Below are positions 1 to 12,700 of a DNA stretch of 64,000 bases, in pieces. Source of the stretch: Lumbricus rubellus. Taxonomy: Eukaryota > Annelida > Clitellata > Crassiclitellata > Lumbricidae. Made by a program: the position numbers and the translations under genes. The stretch's first letter is position 1, and every line of letters begins with the position of its first letter. Under the pieces are notes generated by a model. That model was not told the DNA's origin. It saw nothing but the letters and a program-made list of their open reading frames with translations, and ran no database searches. The stretch lies in assembly GCA_945859605.1 (NCBI GenBank), contig OX243827.1:25148002-25212001 (forward strand). The letters are read 5' to 3'.

Positions 1-904
1 TTCAGTTAGCGGTTATTAGCCAACTATGGTTTTCGGTCTCTAATTAATTGCATTAGACTATCCTTCAAAAAAAATTTATAGACTTAATTTAACCTAACTT
101 TTCTCGAAATAAATAAATTGGCATGGCAAATATTGTTAAAGAAAATCAATAGGGTCAATTCTCAATTAGGCCTAAATGGAGTTGCAACCATCTTCATCGC
201 TAAAAAGCAAGTAAGCCGGCTAGAAACCATATTAGAGTTACATGATAAAAAACATTTCTACCATTTCATGTTAAATGGCAATTTCGTATAAACTTAAATA
301 TTCATGCAACCAATTAGCCTACAATGCCAGATTTTTAACCTTGCTGCACTTAAAAATGACCGTGCATCAGGCGCACGCAGAAACTAAATATTAGAATTAG
401 GCTTATTATAATTATGCTGAAGCCCCAATAATTCCGAGTTGTGTCAGGAATCGCATGCAGCATTGTTCACAAGGGAAACGCATATCACAAGATATATTGG
501 AGACAGGTCAAAGGTAAGGTAAAGACCCATCTTGATCACGGGCAATAATTAGTGTGAACAGAATCTGCAAAGAGAAAACCAGTTCCCGGTCAAGATTCAA
601 AGCGTCAGATTGGCTAAAGGACAGTTTTCAGTTCCTAGCAAAAGAACGGTGCACTAGGCCAGCTGCTAGAGAAGACAGGTCAAAATCCGGTGAGATGAAC
701 TTAATGTGTGGATCCTTTCTTAAGTCACATTTTAGTCATGCATATCGGCGATTACATTAAATTGTTCCTGTCACAATCTTGTTTGCTTATGTAGGCCTAT
801 GCGTTCGTCCTATGCTATGTACGGCTCATTAACGTGTCAGATGCTGTGAATGAAAGCTACCTGCATTCAAATTAATGTGTTTGCAGTTAAAATTAATTTC
901 AGTT
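1..904. other. Non-coding AT-rich sequence
   Basis: No exon, repeat or RNA signal that I can support; the short open frames have no protein-like features. Confidence 0.6.
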
Positions 905-1115
905 ACAAGTTCACAAAATTGAGTGACATAATTTAAAAGTATATAAGAAAATAATTTAATTTTTCTTTGCTGGCATGGGTTTCGAACCCACAACTTCCAC
1001 TCAAAGGGCGGCATCTCGACCAATGAGCTAAGGTGCACGTGCGTGTAAGCTAAAACTATAGCCGCTATTGAAGCTGCTTGAAGAGAAGCATAATAATCGC
1101 TAAGTTTTGTTCAAT
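905..1115 (-). repeat. tRNA-like SINE, copy A
   Basis: On the minus strand it has an A-box-like TAGCTCATTGGTCGAG and a B box GGGTTCGAAACCC. The acceptor arms do not pair, so it is a retroposon rather than a functional tRNA. It is homologous over about 210 bases to 1341-1548. Confidence 0.6.
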
Positions 1116-1340
1116 GTCAATTTACCCACCTCTCCGTTATCATAAAAATTATTAGCTAAATGGCACGCACGGTAAATGCGTATTAAAAATCATAGTAATA
1201 CCCTCACTGAACGCTGGAGTCATTTCAAAGGAGACTAGTGTTATAATTGTGTCTCCAGACTTGCGCGACAGTTTTACCATAATTGTAGGGTCTAAGCTTA
1301 TATTTTACACTTAGGCCTATCTAACTCTTAGTTGGCCTAG

Positions 1341-1548
1341 TACACAAAATTCAGTGACATAAGTAAGTTAAAAGTATATCTGGAAAAAATTAAGAAAAAA
1401 TTTGATTAGTCGCATGGGTTTCGAACCCACGACTTCCCACTCAAAGGGCGGCATCTCGAACAATGAGCTAAAGTGCAGATATGTGCAAGCTGATATTAAG
1501 GCCGCTATTGAAGCTGCTTGTATAGAACCATATTAATCGCTAAGTTTT
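1341..1548 (-). repeat. tRNA-like SINE, copy B
   Basis: Same orientation as copy A, about 430 bases downstream. Shared blocks include the tRNA-like core, GGCCGCTATTGAAGCTGCTTG and an AATCGCTAAGTTTTG-type motif. Confidence 0.6.
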
Positions 1549-2287
1549 GCTCAATTTAAAGTTGCTGATTGATAGTCTAAAAAATTTAAAGGTTTATGCT
1601 TATCATATGCTCGATTAGCCTAGGATAGATTTTGCATTTTTAGTCCTCTGTGTGGGAAATCTACAACTTTTATTAGGCCCTTGCGTGGTGACAACCCTTT
1701 GTTCGGGGTTTTTCCACAATCGATGTATTAATGCGCAGTCCACACTGTGCAGTGCGGCTCTGTGCAATGTTACTAGTTTCTAATAACTAAATTTCACTTA
1801 TACTTTCACATGTGGACAAATTTAAATAGGCTAAAGAAACTAAATCCTTAGTCACTCGTTATATTTATTTGGTTACTTTTAGGACTAAAGGTAGCTATTA
1901 TAAAGCCGAGAACTGAGATCTATTTTTTTCGATGCTGCCATACAAATCTATTCTGTGAGCAAATGTCTCAAAAACGAGTGTTTCACCCTAAAATGAACGG
2001 GGGCGTCGCCGCGAAGGGGTTTAGGGGCAACTGGCCGCTTTTTAGCGGGAAATAGACGTACTAAAACGAGTACCCCACCCCTTTTTAACGGTTTTTTGGA
2101 ACAGTGTAGGTCTAGAACGTGATCTGAGCAAGAAACTGCCAGACAGTGAAATTCGATTCCTGTAATAACTTGAGATCATCGGTTCATATTACGAATTGTA
2201 ATCATACTGCGGTGTGTCAGTTGGAAATAATGAACGAAAGTATTATTTAATTTATTTGTTAAGTTTATGACAAAGTATAGCCACTGC
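1549..2287. other. Non-coding sequence
   Basis: No supported feature. Confidence 0.5.
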
Positions 2288-2470
2288 TATCTCTACTGTG
2301 GTAGCCTAGGTAACCAATTGATATGGCGTTCAGCATGGAACACGGGTTCGAGTCCTATTGTCCTACAGTGTAGAATAAAAGTATTAATTGACCCGAGAAG
2401 CAAACAATGCTCATATACTTTGGCAGTGCCAGTCCAACGCCTGTCCAAAGGAGGAGGGCGACTTTAATCA
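2288..2470 (+). repeat. tRNA-like retroposon
   Basis: Contains GGTAGCCTAGGTAACC and a B box CGGGTTCGAGTCC about 50 bases later, then non-tRNA sequence. It does not fold as an intact tRNA. Confidence 0.4.
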
Positions 2471-2820
2471 TCATTGATATAACACAGCGTAATTAAACTT
2501 TGACAAGCCAGCCAGAGAAACAAAATCATAAATTAACTGACTGAAATTCGTAGCTCAGACTAAGTGGGACCAAAGTAAATGAATATCAAGTAGAAATGAC
2601 GCATCTGTTGATAAGTCAGCTCATTAGCAAAACTTGTCCCACAAATGGTTAAACCATGACTCAATGACTAATATAATTTACATGAATGAAACTAGTGGAT
2701 GTTAGCATAGGCTGATTTCTGAGCTGAGGTATAGGCCTGCTTTAAGGTGATAGATTAATTAAGTACCTACAGATAGCCAGGTGTGCTGTAGGGTCATAGT
2801 TATATATTGGTGCACAACTA

Positions 2821-3034
2821 CAGGGTGGGCCATAAAAAAGTAACCCCCTAAGGTTTTTTGCCCATATCTTGGCCAGAAGTAAGAATTTCGAAATGAAATT
2901 TTACAGGCTTAAAGACAATTCATATTTACATATGATGGCCAGATTTCATCAAAATATTTTGAACAGAACAAAAGTTATATCACTTTAGTGAGGTCACCCC
3001 TCGTTTTTTGACTACTTTTTTATGGCCCACCCTG
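2821..3034. mobile_element. Mariner-type MITE, copy 1
   Basis: Terminal inverted repeats begin CAGGGTGGGCCATAAAAAAG and end with the complement, flanked by TA on both sides. 214 bp, non-coding. Confidence 0.75.
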
Positions 3035-3914
3035 TATATGCTCTAAATACCGGTGTAGCCCTATAGTGAGATATGTCAATTGCTCACTCAAGATTCTATA
3101 AGCTGTCAAACTCTACTTGAATTGGTATACGTAAAACTTCACGTCTTACAATGAAATCGCTTGTAGTGGATTTGGCCTGATCTCTCAAAAACTCATAATA
3201 CTACACACTCGAAACCATTCAATGTTATACGCTCAGCTGCCTACTTTATGTCAGGTAATAACAAACAATTTTAAACCATCCTTCACCGCAAAACCACATG
3301 AACGGTATTCACAAGTCACAACGCGGTGTATAATATTACATCGTAGATTATCCATTCTCATATTATGTCTTGTTAATATTAAAGCATAGATCTATCATGG
3401 GTCATATCTCTTCTCGCTCTATATATAACGCCTATATACACTCATCCTCCAGTAAATTTAATTGTATGGGCATCATTATTAAAGATATTCTCAAGCATAT
3501 TATTATAGGCTATATACATGTACGTGGCTCTTCAGATTTGATCAAAGTAGCATTCTGCATCAACGTCAATAATAATGAAACGAAATAATATATGCGATCT
3601 AAAATATATACTTTTCCACTGACCAGTATTGCATTGTATTGCATAGTATTAAAGCATTAAAAAACCGCCTACATGTATTAGGGTGAAGCGTTCAGTATGG
3701 TTGGGTATCTCATGTTCAAATCAATCTGCTTTCCACTTATGTTCTTCCGATATCACATTGCATCCATGATATCACATTGCCTCCACATGTGACGATTAAT
3801 GTTATTCGATACTTTGTTGCTTTTATCTCATTAACTCATGTGGCCCTTTTTCTGTTGGGACCTTTAGAGGAATGTGGGCTGCACGTTTGGCTGGCTGCAT
3901 AAATGTAGTTGCCC
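3035..3914. other. Non-coding sequence
   Basis: Nothing supported apart from short AT-rich runs. Confidence 0.5.
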
Positions 3915-4132
3915 GAAAACAAACACTAACACGCACACACCCCCACACACACATGTACACTGACGCACACGCACGAAAACACGCACTAACACCGACACAT
4001 ACACAAACAAACAGACAGGCACACCGAGACACACGCACACAGACACACACAAACAGAAACAGAGACACACGCACACACAGACACACGCAGACACACCCAC
4101 ACACGCATGAAAGCACACACACAGACACAGAC

Positions 4133-4180
<48 letters not shown>

Positions 4181-4200
4181 ACACACACGCACATACGGAC
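3915..4200. repeat. (CA)n-rich microsatellite
   Basis: Imperfect CACACA with CGCACA and CAGACA variants, ending in a pure run near 4140-4178. Long open frames here on both strands are low-complexity artefacts. Confidence 0.9.
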
Positions 4201-5064
4201 GCACACTTGACATTTTATTCGTGTATAAACATAATATGATGTGCAAACGTAGGCTATAATACGATGCTTCCCAAACTATAGGCGCCGCGAATCTGATCTA
4301 TGGGCTCTGTAGGTCTGGATAATATTTGTGCAGATTGACTCTGCAGTAAAAATGTCACAAAATTCGGATCATAGTTTGGTTACTGTAAAACTATATTTTT
4401 TAACCTGAAGAGGTATGGGAAAACTTGCATGCATACTGCTACGCAATAGGGCAGTTAAAAAAGAATTTGTGCAGCTACAGAAGCATTTTTGTGCAGTTTT
4501 AAAATGGTCAATAATTGTAAAAAAATGTTGTGTTTCCGGTAACCCGACCGACCCTCTTTTATGGCCGCGACTCAAATAATTTTGTAAAAAATTATTTAAA
4601 ACAAATTTTTAATAAAAAAAATTATTTTTAATAAACAAAATTTTTGAATTATTTTTTAAAACTTTTGTATTGACATAACAGAAAAGACGTCAACAAAATG
4701 AAATTAATAGGACTGTTTTCTAGAGCAGTTTTAGGTGCAGACAGTCGGGAAATGGGCAGTTTATACTTGCTTAGAACACGTACTTTGTCGCAGCGTGTAC
4801 CATTGTGCAAAAAAGACTAGTGGGGTATACTTTTTCGGATAGTCACTGCATAAAAATATTTTACCCCCAACAAAATATTTTCCGACCTACCGACCCAATT
4901 TTTTTTAGCTCTGTTACCGAAAACACAACATTTTTTAAGGCCTAATAATATCTTCATTTTCATTCGATTGGATATAAATTACCATGGAGGATGGAAAAAG
5001 GCAAAGAAGGGATTGTGCAGTTCTAAAATTTCTTTAAAAAACCTCTGGGTCAACAGAAGTATCG
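4201..5064. other. AT-rich region with transposon-like segments
   Basis: The block 4370-5045 shares motifs (GTGCAGTTCTAAAA and GGAGGATGG near its right end) with the element at 62171-62370 in inverse orientation, suggesting a decayed relative of that family. No gene. Confidence 0.4.
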
Positions 5065-5523
5065 CATGGGCGCCTGCAGAAAATTTTGCAGGAGGGGGCA
5101 AAAATTTTACGATGGTCACGGTTAAATTTTTCAGTGACAAGAGCATGAAAAATACAGCGCTGGAAATTAAAAACACGGGTATTTTTTCAAAGATGTTTCT
5201 TAATGCCAATTTCTCAGTTTCATTTTTTGTATTATTTTTAATATGAATAGTTTCCTAAGTGCGAAAAATTTGTTAAAAATCCAAAAGTAGATGTTAAAAA
5301 GTAGGTCCATGTAGGGCACTATATATATTTATTTTTATAGAGATTTCAAAACGTAAATTTATGACTTTCACTGTGTGTATCATTCGTATCATTAGTGTTG
5401 ACTGTGTTGTAAGGCGAAGAAATTTGTTAAAAGCTCAAAAGTAGTAGTTAGAAAAATAAATGTCACTTTTCCAAGGGGGGAGGGGGCAAGTGCCCCCCTT
5501 GCCCCTATGTGCGGGCGCCCATG
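5065..5523. mobile_element. hAT-like MITE with CATGGGCGCC termini
   Basis: Starts CATGGGCGCCTGCAG, ends GCGGGCGCCCATG, and is flanked by perfect 8-bp duplications AAGTATCG (5057-5064, 5524-5531). 459 bp, non-coding. The same family forms the outer element at 20451-22930. Confidence 0.82.
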
Positions 5524-5978
5524 AAGTATCGGCCTATCATACTTCGATATCGTGAAGCCTATAGTATACAGAGGCAAAAGAGGTCCCATAATATTATTAT
5601 GATGTGTGGGAAGATATTTATTAGATTCATGGAGGGAGCGATCTTGCCCCCTTAATGAAAACATTGGATAACAGGAAGAAAAGTAAATGTAATCAAGGCC
5701 AATTGACTGAATGGCTTCCAGTAAAACAACGAGTGCCTTGCTATGTAAGCCTAAAAGGTTTGGAACCACAATATACAGGTAGATAACAGGAATTCCTCTC
5801 TCATCCTAAGACAGCGTTGTATACCACGCTGGTGTTGGGAGCACCTCTGGGCAGTCTCCTTGAAGAGGCTGTATGCAATTTCATTTCAGCCATTTGGCGG
5901 CGATGGGTACGAATAAATTATCTCCACTTCCTAGGCCGATAAGCTCTATGTAATGTGTGTGTGAGTGCAAGTGATGTA
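5524..5978. other. Non-coding sequence
   Basis: No supported feature. Confidence 0.5.
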
Positions 5979-6222
5979 CAGGGTGCGCCAAAAAAGTAAT
6001 ACCCTATGGTTTTTAGCCCATGTCTTGGCCAAACATACGAATTTTTAAATGAAACTTTACAGTCTTAAAGACAATTCATATTTACGTACAATGGTCAAAT
6101 TACAAACAAATATTTCTAACAGAACAAAAGTTATATCACTTTTAGTGAGGCTACTCACAGTTTTTCAAGTTTAATTCGATATGGGCCAAAAACCGTAGAG
6201 GATTATTTTTTGGCGCACCCTG
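5979..6222. mobile_element. Mariner-type MITE, copy 2
   Basis: Ends CAGGGTGCGCCAAAAAAGTA and its complement, TA on each side; the interior is homologous to copy 1 (2821-3034). Confidence 0.72.
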
Positions 6223-6815
6223 TATATAAATTATGTCCTTGTTTGCATCATGTTCTATCCAGTGTATAGTCTTAGTCTTTGTTTCCAATTCCTTCGTTTC
6301 TTCGCACGTAGGGCATTGAGTGGGTTTCTGTCAACTGGCATATGCATGATTAAACTCTGAATACTTAGAAATGATTCAATGCTTGCGTGCACTATACATA
6401 TGTACTCTATGCCCTGTATATATTATATATAATATATATATGTATGTATTTATACTATATAATATATTTATATTATAACATTTTTAGATTATAATATTTT
6501 TATTTTAGCGATACACTGGCCCCGTGTCCATGACCTTGGGATTCGTCCACTGCTGGCTCAGGGTCATGGAAAAGGAGATGAGCGCCTCCCTATGTTCCTC
6601 ATGGAACGGGATATAGGACTTTACTAAGTTTACTTTACTTTTATTATTATAATAACTATATTCATCATAATATGTATAACTGTATATATAATATTGTATA
6701 TGTAGGCTACTTTATATGTTCTGCAGCAATAGTCTCGTATGCTAATGATTTGTGGGGTAGTGTGGGGCATGAATGTTACGTCTGATTGGATTCTATATTG
6801 AATACCGGTTGCGCA
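6223..6815. other. Non-coding AT-rich sequence
   Basis: Includes a TATA-type run at 6415-6490; no gene. Confidence 0.5.
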
Positions 6816-7470
6816 ATTTCCTCCTACTCCTCCTCCTCTTCTTTCATCTCCTCGCTCTCCCCTCCCCATCTGCTCCAATTCTTCCTCCTCGCCTTCCTCT
6901 CGCGTCCTATTTTTCTTTCCCCTTCTCCATTTCCTCCCCCATCTCCTCTTATTCTTCCTCCACATCGTCTTCCTCCTTCTTCCTTCCCTTCCATTCACTC
7001 CTCCTCTTTCTCCTCATTCACCTCGTCCTCCAATTAATCTTTCTTCTTCATCGTCGTCCGTTTCAACGTTGCCACTTCCTCCTCCAGTTACTTCGCCTTC
7101 TAAAGCCTCCTCCACCAACCTCCCCCCATCTCATCCTCCATCCCCTCCTCTTCTCCTTATATTTTTTCCTCCTTCTCTCCTCCTCTCCGCTTCCTCCTAC
7201 TTATCCTCGTCCTTCTTCTCGTCCTTCTTCTCGTTCTTCTCCTCCTCCTCCTGCTCTTCCTCCTCGTCCTCCTAGTCTTTCCTCCTTTTCCTTCTCCTCC
7301 TTTTTCTGCTCTTCCTCCTCCTCCTCCTCCTCCTCCTCCTCCTCCTCCTCCTCCTCCTCCTCCTCCTCCTCTTCCTCCTGCTCTTCCTCTTCCTCCTCCT
7401 CATACTTATCTTCGTCCTCGTCCTCGTCCTTCTCCTCATCCTTATCCTCTTACCTCTCCTCCTCCCCCTG
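6816..7470. repeat. TCC/CCT-rich microsatellite
   Basis: Pyrimidine-rich trinucleotide repeat, pure CTC from about 7313 to 7370. The 233-codon frame is an artefact (poly-Ser). Confidence 0.9.
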
Positions 7471-7629
7471 CTGACTCAGTCTGTTGAAACCGTAGACTCA
7501 CATAGACCGTAGGTTCGTATAATTTATCTGAGTCTATCTGAGTCTATCTCAGTGTATCAGCCATTCCATTCTTTTTAACTGACTTTTTATTACTTCTGTT
7601 CACTGGTAATGGTCGCTGTTGCTCCTGTT

Positions 7630-8038
<409 letters not shown>

Positions 8039-8375
8039 GAGTCACCATGCTCTTCCTCTTTCTCTTTCCCCTCATGATAGGCAAGCGTATGTGAAAATTA
8101 CACGTACAAAGGTTCCAATCATTTCACTTGACTGACTTGGGAGATGAATGGGCGAACAGACTACGGACCAAGCGAGGTTCCCTTACCAATTACCGATGTA
8201 TACAGAGCTACAGCTGTAACAGAGCCTTTGTGTGGAGGAGTCCAAGATGGCCAACGCAGGAACTGAATGATGCCCCCAGGGCAATGTCGACAGCGCTTGT
8301 AGTCCAGGGCGTGGACTCCGAAATTGAGACCTCCATGTCCAGGGAGACCGAGTGACTGCAGGGGCTCCAGCTTAT

Positions 8376-8483
8376 ATATAATATATATATATATATTTAT
8401 ATACGTCGTAGGCTATATATATGTATATTTGTATATATGTATATGTATATATGTAGATATATATATATATATATATATATATT
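8376..8483. repeat. (AT)n microsatellite
   Basis: TATATA with GTATAT variants. Confidence 0.85.
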
Positions 8484-8639
8484 ACATGCTTTAAATCTTG
8501 ACATGATGAGTTATACAACAAAGCCAAGCTGAGATGTGTTCTATGCACGCAACTGTACACGTGTTACGTGTATCGACTTATAACTTGATGATAAGACTTT
8601 TCTGTTAATGTATGCATGCATGTATGAGTGCATGTACAT

Positions 8640-8719
8640 GTGTGGATGTCTGTGTGTGTGTGTTTGTTAGTGTGCGTGTGTGTCACAGTGTGTGTGTTTG
8701 TTTGTGTGCGTGTGTGTCA

Positions 8720-8750
<31 letters not shown>

Positions 8751-8800
8751 ACTGTGTCGTGTGAGTGTGTCTGTGTGTGTGTGTTTGTTTGTGTACGTAT
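8640..8800. repeat. (TG)n-rich microsatellite
   Basis: Tandem GTGTGTCACAG-type units. Confidence 0.85.
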
Positions 8801-8878
8801 GCACTTGTGTAAGGTATCTGGACACTTTCCTTGCAATCGTATTCGAACCTTTTTTGGCCTACACTTACAGACAAACTT

Positions 8879-8970
8879 CTCTGACTCGGCGCAGCGCTTG
8901 CGAATAAGCCGGTGCCCCTGCGCTTAGCTTTCGAGTGGCGCTTTAGAAGTTTGGAGATTACGATTACGAT
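8879..8970 (+). repeat. Retroposon fragment with ATTACG tail, copy 1
   Basis: GCGCAGCGCTTGCGAATAAG core and a GATTACGATTACG tail, shared with 24816-24910 and, inverted, with 19131-19231. Confidence 0.6.
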
Positions 8971-9084
8971 AATATTATTGTGCTGTTACAATACCACACA
9001 AAGCCTACAATTTTTTGCTTCATTTCTGCTTACATTGAAACGATAATGATAATAGTAATAATTAATAAAAATACTAAAATATTA

Positions 9085-9180
9085 ATTATTCATTCATTCA
9101 CTCGTTTCGAGAATTTATATAGCGCCTCTTTAAGAAACCTACTAAGAGGCGCTCCCAGCCAAACCACAGCTTAAAAAAAG
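9085..9180 (-). mobile_element. LINE 3' tail
   Basis: Reverse complement of the shared tail GGGAGCGCCTCT...GCGCTATATAAATT, ending in an ATTC-type repeat. Confidence 0.65.
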
Positions 9181-9384
9181 GTTTGAGCGTCTTATAAAAA
9201 GCAGGTGAATTTAGCCTATTATAGGCATAAGGCGCAAGGTTAATGGGAGGCTATTCCTGATAGTGGTTAATTATAACGATAAGAATTAAGAGTTTTGGAT
9301 ACATATATGTGACCGAGTACCTGCAAGTACAATAAGTACATGTAGTTTTGAGCGTATTATTATTAATCGCTGTGAGTCCTAAGT

Positions 9385-9590
9385 ACTTAATGGTTCCTTT
9401 CACTCGCTCGGCAACAATGCAGAGGCGTTCGTTCTCTGTGCTTGGTCCAACAACCTGGAATGGACTTCCCTTGAATATATGCGACTCCTCCTAAGCTGTT
9501 CTCAATTTCACAAACTGTTGAAGACTGTTTTTTCCATTAATCTCGGCCGGGAGCGTCTCTGAGTAGGTACCTTGAAGGGGCGCTATATAA

Positions 9591-9647
<57 letters not shown>

Positions 9648-9650
9648 CTG
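9385..9650 (+). mobile_element. LINE 3' end (reverse transcriptase C-terminus and tail)
   Basis: A degraded frame reads RSFSVLGPTTWNGLPL, typical of the C-terminus of CR1/L2/Rex-type LINE reverse transcriptases. Then comes GGGAGCGTCTCTGAGTAG, GGGGCGCTATATAAATT and a perfect TGAT repeat (9591-9648). Confidence 0.75.
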
Positions 9651-9690
9651 TTGATACTATATTGCAGCTGTGGAAAGGAAATCGACGGCA

Positions 9691-9790
9691 ATGAATTCTC
9701 TTCTGGTTTTCGATGCCGCCTTCTTCGTCACATTCTTTGCTTTCAACAGCGGATATCTGGACGACACACCACCGCAGATCAGTCCTCAAG
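9691..9790 (+). CDS. Receptor exon 1: start codon and signal peptide
   Basis: Encodes MNSLLVFDAAFFVTFFAFNS and 13 more residues and ends CAAG|GTAACT in phase 1. The N-terminus is strongly hydrophobic, with an unusual Asp at position 8. A possible splice acceptor (tactatattgcag) lies just upstream at 9655-9667, so the transcript may have an upstream untranslated exon. A LINE 3' end with a TGAT tail stops about 20 bases before this acceptor. Confidence 0.75.
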
Positions 9791-12700
9791 GTAACTCCGT
9801 CACCGATGGTTTTACCATCTAAACTAGCTTACCGGAGTTACCGCTTAATTCAACTTCATCTGACCTGGTTTAACTGCCTCATATATAACTCTTGTTTGCA
9901 TAATCTTGTCTAGTACCTTGCTTATAAGTGCTGCAATATGCCGAGCAAATTTCTGTCCAGGGTAACGGCCTCTGTTGGTCATAGACCGTGGTCAAATCGG
10001 ATCCATCATGTTCACTCGTTTTATCTTTGAAAATTTCGGTGAAATTTGTTACCGAAGCTGACGCTTTGATCTGATAATGGTCGTGACCTTAACACGTGAT
10101 CTCTGTTGATGCTGCGCCCATATATAAATATAACATAATACATAAATATATATATATATAGTACATTATATACATATATACTATATATAATACATAGGCC
10201 TATAGAACACACAACGGCCTCTTATTATGCACCCTCAACGAGGAAATCCTCTGACTATGGCGCGATCAGCTGGTCATAATTAAATTGTGTGCTATAGGGA
10301 ACAGCTGGGTTTAATATTATTTGTGTGCGCTAACAACCATACAAAGCTTCGTGTTTGTGTGTGTGTGTGTGTGTCTGTGTGTCTGTGTGTCTGTGTGCCT
10401 GTACTTTGGTGTTTCTATTTTGTTTTTGCTTGTGCCTATTTGTTGCTGTATCTACACTATTTGTGCACGCGTGTATTTAAGTGTTTGTGTTTAGGCCAAC
10501 ATGTGTTAGCGAGTATATTTTGTGCCTAGCGGTTTTAGGATTGATTTGGTTTGTGTAAGCGCATGTGTTTGCACGTTTTGTGTTTGTGTACTTCTAGGTG
10601 TGCATTTGTATGCATACGTGTACGCGTGTGCATGAGCATGTATAAGTGTGCATGTGTGTTTGTATGTGCGCATGTACGCATAATTAAATTGTGTGCTATA
10701 GGGAACAGCTGGGTTTAATTTTATTTGTGTGCGCTAGCAACCATACCAAGCTTCGTGTGTATGTCTGTCTGTGTGCCTGTATATTGGTGTTTCTATTTTT
10801 TCTGCTTGTGCTTTTGTGTGTGTATCTGTAGGTCTATTTGTTGCTGTATCTACACTATTTGTGTACGCGTGGATTTAAGTGTTTGTGTTTAGGCCTACAT
10901 GTGTTTGCGAATATATTTTGTGCATAGCGGTTTTAGGATTGATTTGGTTTGTGCGTGCGCATGTGTTTGTACGTTTTGTGTTTGTGTACTTCTATGTGTG
11001 CGTTTGTATGCGTACGTGTACGCGTGTGCATAAGCATGTATAAGTGTGCATGTGTGCATGTATGTGCGTGTGTGTGAATGTGTGCTTGTTTATGTTAAGC
11101 TGTTGCTGCTGTAACTAGTTAACCAAGTCTTTAGGGGAACGAGGCCACCGTTGCACCCGTTAGCAAACTCCGTCCCGTATAACATGTATTGAAAACTTCC
11201 AACATGGCGGCGATGTAGGCATCATCGTCGTCCATCTTCTCGTTGGCACCTGGCTGCGTCCGCAGTTGCTATGCCAGGCTTCTCATGAGTAGTAGCAGCA
11301 GCAACAGCAGCTGATGCAGAGGCAGGCACTGGCATCAATCCATTCCGTTGGCTACTGAAGATGGTGTGATCTGTTTTCGATGGTCCTGATGAATAGTTGA
11401 AGGTTCCATGCTCCAGAATGTCATAGCCTTCCCAGTTTTTTAAATCTTCGCCTCCATTAGTTCATTCACCCGTCCGCCGTTACAGGGTTAATGAGCTTGA
11501 ATGTAGGGACGTACGTGGGCATATACGCAGAAGAAAACGGGAGAGGTCCATAGCTGAGGCTTTTTAATGGTCGTGGTAGCAAAATACGCAGAGTTAGTGT
11601 AAAAATGCGGAATTGTTTACTGCGGAGAGGGGCTGAACTCGTAATGTCCCCATATTTGCCAACATTTGAATGATAAGCTGCACACAAACCATCCGAAACA
11701 TAGAATTTTTGAGACAATTGTTGATGCCCCCGTTAACTTGAAGATCTATGATGCCGCAAAAACAGTGTCTACCACTTCTTTTAAGCACGCTTCAAATGCA
11801 CTCCATATATGGTACCAGGACCGCATTAAAGTCCCAGTGCATACCCGGGTGCTGTGATTACCCTCCAATGACTCCTTCCCTTTTACAACCTACTGTAGGT
11901 CCACCATGCACACGCCCATAGTCTATTTATTTGACTGCGGGTCCCTCAAGCAGTCAAACCTGGGTTACCATTAGCACCCCACCTTAAATCGGGCCTCTAC
12001 ACTTTTTTACTGATATAAACAGTAAACACATTATAATATATAGGAATGTTGTTTATTTTCAGAGTCGTTCGAGTACTGCGTCGGCGAGGAGTTTCGTGCA
12101 AGATGCGGCGGACGAGACGAAGTCGTTGTGATAAACGATGCCACTTATGGCCGCCCAGCATCAGCAGCATCAGCAGCATCAGCAGGAGGAAGATGCTTCT
12201 CGGATGCAGATCAACAGCAGCAGCCTGGATGCATTGCCAACATTACAGACCATCTAGACATCCTGTGTTCGGGTCGGAGGTCGTGCACCGTTCGAGTGCC
12301 CAGCACGGAGATGAGTCGGGCGAACAAGTGCCAGCAATCGGTGCGAACGGCGCTGTACGCATCGTACAGGTGTGTCAAAGGTAAGAAGGTGGGTGGGGGT
12401 GGGTGGGGGTGGGTGGGTGGGTGAGTGGAAGTGATTGGGGGTTGTGGGTGGGGTGGGTGGGTGAGTGGATGCCCTGTGTTGACAGGTGAGGTGGGACACG
12501 GTAGCCGATTGGTTGGAGCAAGTTGCTGATAAGAACTCGTGATACTGTAAATAGTCAATTTCCTCATGCTGTTCACAAAGGTTTATGATAGTAAGATAAC
12601 TCATGTTATTGATGATAAGAACTTATGATGAATAGTCAGTTACCCTATGTTGTTGATAACTCATGTTATTGATGATAAGGTTGACAGGTTGGGTGGGACA

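Noticed and set aside
974..1035. Functional tRNA gene on the minus strand
   Set aside because: B box is good but acceptor and anticodon arms do not pair, and a second copy with long shared flanks shows it is a retroposon.
6773..7474. 233-codon open frame
   Set aside because: It is translated pyrimidine trinucleotide repeat (poly-Ser/Leu/Pro) without domain features or splice signals.
8128..8355. 75-codon plus-strand frame starting MTDLGDEWANRLRTKRG
   Set aside because: Composition is plausible but there is no splice context, homologue or neighbouring exon; not enough to annotate.
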